Shown: piece by piece, positions 6,667 to 10,322 of the stretch
Numbering within the stretch: the stretch's first letter is position 1
Layout of the letters: each line of letters starts with the position of its first letter
From: Spirochaetaceae bacterium
Lineage (GTDB): Bacteria > Spirochaetota > Spirochaetia > DSM-2461
Assembly (NCBI GenBank): GCA_016342385.1
Contig: JAEINM010000114.1
Location: forward strand, 1 to 10,322
DNA length: 10,322 bases
Direction of reading: 5' to 3'
The notes under the pieces: generated by a model
Told to the model about the DNA's origin: nothing
What the model saw: only the letters and a program-made list of their open reading frames with translations
Databases searched by the model: none
Made by a program: the position numbers and the translations under genes

Positions 6667-7161
6667 CTATTTTTTTATGCTGTTTATTACAGCAGAACCA
6701 GTACTTTCAAGATAGGGAAAAATCTTTATAAAATAAGGGACAAAAAAACTGTCCGATAGAGCTTTATCCATTGAGATAAAAGTTTGAAAATCCAGAAAAT
6801 ATGTCAATAGTGAGCATATGATAATACCTTCCAATAATCCGAGAATAAATCCCAATCCTTTATCAAAACTAAGTGCCGTAGTTTCCACAAGCATTTTTGA
6901 GATGAATTTTTCAGCGACTTTCAATCCCGCAAATATCACAATAAAAACCAGAAAGAAAGAGAGGCCTTCGTTCCAGAGGTGGTTTCCAAACTGTTCCGTA
7001 AAAAACCCGGCAAGGGCTTTGTAAAATGCCATGGCCGCCAATAATCCAAGAATTAACGCTCCAATGGAAAATAACTCCTTAATTAAACCGTTGAATAACC
7101 CCCTTATGGCGGCAATGCCCATAAGGATTAAAAAAATAATATCAATAGTTGCAAGATTCAT
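6667..7161 (-). CDS. cvpA: CvpA family inner-membrane protein
   Basis: A 164-residue polytopic membrane protein with about four hydrophobic helices: residues 6-24, 30-50, 66-86 and 104-124. The opening NLATIDIIFLILMGIAAIRG and GLIKELFSIGALILGLLAAM are typical of the CvpA (colicin V production) family, as is the glycine-rich DKGLGFILGLLEGIIICSLL segment. Members have been linked to colicin V export and, more broadly, to envelope integrity; a precise molecular function is not known. The start has GAGG 6 bases upstream of ATG, located within the murG 3' end, and the two genes overlap by 20 bases. It lies 13 bases upstream of the delta'-like gene. Co-transcription with murG fits an envelope role. 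Confidence 0.9.
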   Translation of the reverse strand: MNLATIDIIFLILMGIAAIRGLFNGLIKELFSIGALILGLLAAMAFYKALAGFFTEQFGNHLWNEGLSFFLVFIVIFAGLKVAEKFISKMLVETTALSFDKGLGFILGLLEGIIICSLLTYFLDFQTFISMDKALSDSFFVPYFIKIFPYLESTGSAVINSIKK

Positions 7162-8230
7162 TTAATACCTCAATTATCATTTTAGAAATTATAGCTGCAC
7201 TGTCATTACTGCTGATTTTCTGTGCGGCTTGTTTCATATTGTTCAATGTGTCTTTATTATCCATTATATTTTCAATAGAATCCATAAAAGTTTCGGAAGA
7301 AATTTCCTTCCGCAGGATTTTAGAACAGCCGAAATCCCGAAAAAGCTCAGCATTTTTAACCTGTTCTCCTCTGGATCCCGATTCGAGAGGAATTAATAGA
7401 GATGGGAGAGCTGCCGCGGCAAATTCCCAGAGGGCGCTGGCTCCGGCTCTGCTGACAACCAGATCCGAAGCGGCCAGAAGATGTGCAACATCTTTGTGAA
7501 AATAAGCCGCCCCATAGTAATTTTCTTTAGTGATCTCTCTAAAGTTTTTTTCACCGGTCTGATGAATAACATAATATTTTTCTGTGAGCTTATCCAGATT
7601 ATCGAGAAGGAGTTTATTGATTTGCTCTGCTCCTGAACTACCGCCCATAACAAGAAGAACGGGTTTATTTCTATTGATGTTAAAAAGGCTTTTCCCTCTT
7701 TCTGCATCACCCTTGAAAAAATCAGAGCGGACAGGATTCCCTGTAACAAAGACTTTTGCCCCTATACGCCGGGAGAAATATTTTTTACTGACCTCTGATG
7801 ACAGGAGAACTTTATCCGCTGCAACAGAGTTAATTCGAGTTGCCAAACCGGGCACGATATCAGAGTCATGAGTAAAAACAGGAATACGCAAAATAGAAGC
7901 AGCAGCAACGGGAGGTACAGTGACAAACCCCCCTTTTGAAAAGACGAGATCCGGTCGCAGTTTCATTAGTAGAATGAGAGAGGCAAAAAAACCTGCTATA
8001 ATCTTAAAAATATCTGTGAAATTCTGAAAAGAAAAATACCGTCTCAATTTTCCGCTGGGAATACTGTAAAATGATATTCCCGTCTGATCAATAATTCTTT
8101 TCTCCATACCTGTTGAAGACCCAAGCCAGAATATTTTAAAATCCTGCTCCTTTAGTTTTTCTATGACAGCCAGTGCGGGATAAACATGACCTCCCGTTCC
8201 ACCGCCGGTAAAAAGGACTTTCTTTCTCAT
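7142..8230 (-). CDS. murG: MurG, lipid II synthase (UDP-GlcNAc transferase)
   Basis: A 362-residue GT28 glycosyltransferase, full length for MurG. It transfers GlcNAc from UDP-GlcNAc to lipid I at the cytoplasmic face of the inner membrane, yielding lipid II. The N-terminal G-loop TGGGTGGHVYPALAV (8-22) and the acceptor-site HDSDIVPGLATR are present. The C-terminal domain has GGSSGAEQIN, SRAGASALWEFAAAALPSLL and RGEQVKNAELF. The last is a variant of the HQxxNA donor motif of E. coli and resembles the RGDQ-type seen in Bacillus and spirochaetes. A hydrophobic patch around 68-88 probably contacts the membrane. AGGTG stands 5 bases before the ATG. It is the first gene of the five-gene leftward operon, with a promoter candidate directly upstream. 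Confidence 0.96.
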   Translation of the reverse strand: MRKKVLFTGGGTGGHVYPALAVIEKLKEQDFKIFWLGSSTGMEKRIIDQTGISFYSIPSGKLRRYFSFQNFTDIFKIIAGFFASLILLMKLRPDLVFSKGGFVTVPPVAAASILRIPVFTHDSDIVPGLATRINSVAADKVLLSSEVSKKYFSRRIGAKVFVTGNPVRSDFFKGDAERGKSLFNINRNKPVLLVMGGSSGAEQINKLLLDNLDKLTEKYYVIHQTGEKNFREITKENYYGAAYFHKDVAHLLAASDLVVSRAGASALWEFAAAALPSLLIPLESGSRGEQVKNAELFRDFGCSKILRKEISSETFMDSIENIMDNKDTLNNMKQAAQKISSNDSAAIISKMIIEVLNESCNY

Positions 8231-8252
8231 TAAGACACCTGTTTTTTTCTTT

Positions 8253-8281
8253 AAGATACCCTAAGAACCGAGCTAATGCAA
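8253..8281 (-). promoter_or_regulatory. Candidate promoter of the murG operon
   Basis: On the minus strand, TTGCAT (8281-8276), a 17-base spacer and TATCTT (8258-8253) precede murG. The implied start near 8246 would give a 16-base leader that contains the AGGTG ribosome-binding site. The hexamers are moderate matches to sigma70 consensus; position and spacing support the call. Confidence 0.5.
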
Positions 8282-8317
8282 TGCGGTCATAATATTTTAT
8301 ATTGGCTTCTTTTTTTG

Positions 8318-8346
8318 TTGAAATACTGATTGTACAGTACTATATT
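8318..8346 (+). promoter_or_regulatory. Strong candidate promoter of the small intergenic transcription unit
   Basis: TTGAAA (8318-8323), an exact 17-base spacer and TATATT (8341-8346) make a good sigma70-type promoter, preceded by a T-rich stretch. The predicted start is near 8353 (A), giving a transcript that reaches a Shine-Dalgarno after about 12 bases and a terminator at 8543. Confidence 0.68.
8324..8339 (+). promoter_or_regulatory. Inverted repeat in the promoter spacer, operator-like
   Basis: TACTG-N6-CAGTA fills almost the whole spacer between -35 and -10. The overlapping GTACAGTAC (8332-8340) is also symmetrical about its central base. A dimeric regulator binding here would block RNA polymerase. 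The regulator is not identifiable from sequence. Confidence 0.42.
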
Positions 8347-8380
8347 TATATTAGAACATTTCTTAAGGAGGTCTTTATTG

Positions 8381-8470
8381 ATGATTCCACCAAAGAAGTC
8401 GACTTCCGGAATGATAACCGGAAATACAAATTTAAAAATAATAGGCCTAATGTGCCTTGAGATAAAGTGA
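8381..8470 (+). CDS. Candidate small ORF, 29 residues, with a strong Shine-Dalgarno
   Basis: A consensus AAGGAGG (8365-8371) stands 9 bases before ATG 8381 and 6 bases before an in-frame TTG at 8378. The ORF begins MIPPKKSTSG and ends at TGA 8468-8470. The peptide is basic with a short hydrophobic segment near its end (KIIGLMCL), and matches nothing I know. A second frame through the same bases, ending at TGA 8458, reads more like ordinary protein but would need an ATT start at 8377. Much of the coding stretch is occupied by palindromes, so the DNA may be selected for RNA structure instead. The unit lies between the divergent murG operon and the lipid kinase. Confidence 0.4.
   Translation: MIPPKKSTSGMITGNTNLKIIGLMCLEIK
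8395..8423 (+). repeat. 12-base palindrome and adjoining hairpin, related to the terminator stem
   Basis: GAAGTCGACTTC (8395-8406) is a perfect palindrome. It overlaps TTCCGG-N8-CCGGAA (8404-8423). The central AAGTCGACTT differs by one base from each arm of the terminator at 8513-8535. In RNA it can pair with the 3' arm over all ten positions, with one G-U pair. Confidence 0.7.
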
Positions 8471-8512
8471 GATCAAGTCTGACCTATTTCATAGAGTTCT
8501 GCTTGTTCCGAA

Positions 8513-8543
8513 AAGCCGACTTTCCAAGTCGGCTTATTTTTTT
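8513..8543 (+). terminator. Strong intrinsic terminator of the small transcription unit
   Basis: A perfect 10-bp stem, AAGCCGACTT (8513-8522) with AAGTCGGCTT (8526-8535) around a TCC loop, is followed by A and seven T (8537-8543). It is 42 bases past the small ORF stop and 45 bases before the lipid-kinase start, so it separates the two units unless it is read through. Confidence 0.9.
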
Positions 8544-8569
8544 GCCATAAGCATTAATAATAATATAGA
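8542..8569 (+). promoter_or_regulatory. Candidate promoter of the lipid-kinase gene
   Basis: TTGCCA (8542-8547) begins at the end of the terminator T-run. After 16 bases comes TATAGA (8564-8569). The implied start near 8576 leaves a leader of about 13 bases containing GATAGG before the ATG at 8589. The match is moderate and the region is AT-rich, so chance is possible. Confidence 0.42.
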
Positions 8570-8588
8570 AATGTGATAGGTTAAGAAT

Positions 8589-9683
8589 ATGCCTAAGAAT
8601 GAAAATAATAAATGCTTTCTCCTTATCAATCCCAACCGCTTTCCCCAGTATGTAAAAATCTTAAAAAAAATAGTGAAACGATACCCGATCTTCCATGTTA
8701 TAGAGTCGGAAGATTACGAACACTTTTTAGTATCTATCGATGAATACTATTACAGCAAAAAACCCTTTTTATTGATCTGGGGCGGAGACGGAACCGCTCA
8801 TTCTGCCATTAACAGGTTAACTGAATTGCGAATTAAGCATCCGGAAGATAAAATCAGACGATCAATCGGTTTTTTAAGAGGCGGCTCGGGGAATGGGATA
8901 CAGGATTCTTATGAAGTTCCTTTTAGTATTTTTAAACAATTAAAAACCTATATTCACAGTATGGAAAATAACTATGCCATTGATGTGGATCTGATAGAAG
9001 TTGATTTTGACGGGAAAACCGAATATACACAGTTAGCCGGAGTCGGTTTTGATGCGTATATATTAAATATACGGGATAATGATAAATATAAATCCGGTCC
9101 CCTGAAGGGGATAATTAAACCGGGAATGTGGAATTATCTCTCTGCCGTATCAAAAGCACTTTTTGTAAGAATGGATAAAAATGACGATACCTACAAACTG
9201 AAGATGCATTTCGGAAGATATATTTTTCAGGGAACCCGTGTTAATGCTGAAATAAAATTTGATCATCTGGAAAAAGAGTGCAATCCCTTAATGATTGAAG
9301 TGGGAAACAGACCTTATTTCGCCGCGTTATTCAAAATATGTCCCCATGTGGTGTGTAACAGCGGATCCATGAATCTCTATGTGTACAATAAAATGACCAG
9401 AGGAACCATGCTGATGAATCTATGGTACTTCTGGACGGGTCAGCACAATAGAATCAATGACCGTTTTGCCAAAAAGAAAAGACCAATCATAGAAAATTTT
9501 GAAATAAAAAGCAGTCAGATCAGTTCAAAAAAACCCTTTCATTTTCATATGGATGGAGACTTGAGAAAAGTGGAGACCGCTTTAAACGGAAAGTATAATC
9601 TCGATTTCACCATACTGCCCGAATCCATCACGTTTTTGGTTCCAGAAGTGTTTTTTAATAAATTCCACCCTGCAGGGATATAA
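8589..9683 (+). CDS. Diacylglycerol kinase catalytic-fold protein (lipid kinase)
   Basis: A 364-residue soluble protein of the DAGK/sphingosine-kinase fold, likely phosphorylating a lipid hydroxyl with ATP. The N-terminal strand FLLINPNR (10-17) matches the NPxxG region. LLIWGGDGTAHSAINRL (61-77) holds the GGDGT nucleotide motif. FLRGGSGNGIQDSY (95-108) takes the place of the usual PLGTGNDFAR, keeping G-S-G-N. DVDLIEV and GVGFDA (151-156) are the expected C-terminal sandwich strands, and HMDGD (320-324) replaces the usual DGE. At 364 residues it is longer than typical 300-residue DgkB/YegS enzymes. The ATG has GATAGG 8 bases upstream. The substrate (diacylglycerol, ceramide-like or other) cannot be read from sequence. 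Its 32-base gap to the next gene permits co-transcription. Confidence 0.85.
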   Translation: MPKNENNKCFLLINPNRFPQYVKILKKIVKRYPIFHVIESEDYEHFLVSIDEYYYSKKPFLLIWGGDGTAHSAINRLTELRIKHPEDKIRRSIGFLRGGSGNGIQDSYEVPFSIFKQLKTYIHSMENNYAIDVDLIEVDFDGKTEYTQLAGVGFDAYILNIRDNDKYKSGPLKGIIKPGMWNYLSAVSKALFVRMDKNDDTYKLKMHFGRYIFQGTRVNAEIKFDHLEKECNPLMIEVGNRPYFAALFKICPHVVCNSGSMNLYVYNKMTRGTMLMNLWYFWTGQHNRINDRFAKKKRPIIENFEIKSSQISSKKPFHFHMDGDLRKVETALNGKYNLDFTILPESITFLVPEVFFNKFHPAGI

Positions 9684-9715
9684 TAAAGGCAAGGGATATT
9701 TCAAGGAGAAACTCA

Positions 9716-10186
9716 ATGTATTCTAATGAGACATTCAATAGTGCGACAGATGAGTTTCTAGGACTGATTAGGCCTTTACACGGGGAAATAACTGATTTTA
9801 AACCTCAATCAGATTACTGGACAATAGAAGAGAATATTATCCATGTCTGTGAATCTGAAATAAATGCCTATTTCAGACTGCGAACGATTCTGGCTGAACC
9901 GGGAATCGATACATTCGTGACCAATGAGCAATCGTGGGCTGAGAGCATAAAGGGGTTTAAACCTCATCTCGATCTTTTTGTAGAAATATTCAAAAATATA
10001 AGAGCCCTGGAATCTCAGATTTTAACCACTCTGAATTATAATGATTTCTCTGAAAACTATGTCATTCACCGGGATTTTGGAAAAGTGTCTATTCAGACCT
10101 GGATAGACTGGTATTCAGAAAAACATATTCAATTTCATATGGATCTGATAAACAGAAATATACGGTTATGGAATGAGCAGAAATAG
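9716..10186 (+). CDS. DinB-fold (DinB/YfiT-like) putative metal-dependent protein
   Basis: A 156-residue all-helical soluble protein. YWTIEENIIHVCESEINAYF (34-53) is the family pattern in which a conserved W and an E/N-rich helix precede the first metal-ligand histidine, H43. EKHIQFHMDLI supplies the other two, H137 and H141, giving the usual His triad. The four-helix length fits DinB_2-type proteins, some of which are thiol-dependent S-transferases or hydrolases, though many have no known role. AAGGAG stands 7 bases before the ATG, a good ribosome-binding site. It lies 32 bases downstream of the lipid kinase and may share its transcript. The family assignment is by pattern recognition. Confidence 0.78.
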   Translation: MYSNETFNSATDEFLGLIRPLHGEITDFKPQSDYWTIEENIIHVCESEINAYFRLRTILAEPGIDTFVTNEQSWAESIKGFKPHLDLFVEIFKNIRALESQILTTLNYNDFSENYVIHRDFGKVSIQTWIDWYSEKHIQFHMDLINRNIRLWNEQK

Positions 10187-10239
10187 TAGCTGGTGTTTTG
10201 TATACACTTGTTGAGTTGTCGACAGATTACACAGTTATC

Positions 10240-10277
10240 GGAAGCGGATTTCTCCGCTCCTGTTAAGTAGTTTTTTT
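10240..10277 (+). terminator. Imperfect candidate terminator after the DinB-like gene
   Basis: GGAAGCGGA and TCCGCTCC (10240-10260) form a stem of about nine pairs with one bulged A and a TTTC loop. The seven-T run (10271-10277) begins ten bases after the stem, further than usual, so efficiency is doubtful. It lies 53 bases after the DinB-like stop. Confidence 0.42.
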
Positions 10278-10319
10278 AAGGAGAGGAGACCTCACATGTA
10301 TATGTTGCTAATAGGTTAG
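10278..10319 (+). other. Ribosome-binding-site-like purine tract and 7-codon ORF at the window edge
   Basis: AAGGAGAGGAG (10278-10288) precedes ATG 10296 by 7 bases, but that frame stops at TAG 10317 after MYMLLIG. It could be a leader peptide, a decayed start, or part of a structure continuing beyond the window. No other frame offers a start here. Confidence 0.25.
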
Positions 10320-10322
10320 CCA

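Larger units (their letters stand above)
8353..8543 (+). ncRNA. Candidate small transcript (about 190 nt): small-protein mRNA, small RNA or leader
   Basis: The boundaries come from a promoter (8318-8346) and a strong intrinsic terminator (8513-8543). Visible pairing includes a 12-base palindrome GAAGTCGACTTC (8395-8406), the hairpin TTCCGG/CCGGAA (8404-8423), a long-range AATAGG/CCTATT (8440-8445 with 8483-8488) enclosing CTTGA/TCAAG (8456-8460 with 8473-8477), and AGAAC at the 5' end with GTTCT (8353-8357 with 8496-8500). It also carries AAGGAGG followed by a 29-codon ORF, so it may be translated. I do not recognise it as tmRNA, RNase P RNA, SRP RNA or 6S RNA. Transcription is inferred from signals only. 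Confidence 0.45.

Noticed and set aside
7393..7749. 118-codon minus-strand frame within murG
   Set aside because: It is an alternative frame of murG, which is supported by motifs along its whole length.
8324..8339. LexA (SOS) box at TACTG-N6-CAGTA
   Set aside because: The half-sites resemble the E. coli box, but the spacing is 6 rather than 10 bases and it does not fit the Bacillus-type box either.
8353..8543. 6S RNA
   Set aside because: The length fits, but the 5' and 3' ends do not form the long closing stem around a central bubble, and a strong Shine-Dalgarno is present.
9679..9684. Perfect TATAAT before the DinB-like gene
   Set aside because: No -35-like hexamer stands at 16-18 bases, and it overlaps the stop codon of the lipid kinase; co-transcription is simpler.

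Overview
The window reads as a moderately AT-rich chromosomal segment of a free-living, Gram-negative-type spirochaete. The strongest evidence is the leftward cluster murG - cvpA - DNA polymerase III delta'-like - sensor kinase - sigma54 response regulator. As I recall it, this is the order that ends in hk2/rrp2 in Borrelia (murG ... BB0764/BB0763) and resembles the atoS/atoC neighbourhood of Treponema pallidum. The species cannot be named from the sequence alone. No transposon, CRISPR array, rRNA or tRNA gene is visible.

Layout. (1) 3-1514, rightward: the end of an unrecognised protein, an MTH1-like Nudix hydrolase and yqeC (a selenium-dependent molybdenum hydroxylase accessory factor). Stop and start codons directly abut, which implies one translationally coupled operon. 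(2) 2550-1506, leftward: trpR followed by a membrane protein homologous over its full length to eukaryotic steroid 5-alpha-reductases. (3) 2713-2928, rightward: slyX, divergent from trpR. Both divergent promoters place the predicted transcription start on or next to the ATG, so both mRNAs look leaderless. (4) 8230-2937, leftward: the five-gene murG operon, with overlaps or gaps of no more than 13 bases throughout. It joins the lipid II glycosyltransferase, a CvpA membrane protein, a clamp-loader subunit, a cytoplasmic PAS histidine kinase and its NtrC-type regulator. (5) 8318-8543, rightward: an intergenic transcription unit with a promoter, an operator-like inverted repeat, a strong Shine-Dalgarno, a 29-codon ORF and a near-perfect intrinsic terminator. 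(6) 8589-10186, rightward: a diacylglycerol-kinase-fold lipid kinase and a DinB-fold protein, followed by an imperfect terminator and a ribosome-binding-site-like tail.

The most novel part is the small unit at 8318-8543. An internal 12-base palindrome repeats the terminator stem and could pair with it, so the unit may be a small-protein gene, a structured small RNA, or an attenuator-type leader for the lipid kinase. Other points of note are the paired leaderless starts of trpR and slyX, the eukaryote-like 5-alpha-reductase tied to trpR, the conserved 8-oxo-guanine pocket residues in the Nudix enzyme, and a roughly 95-residue insertion in the delta'-like protein.
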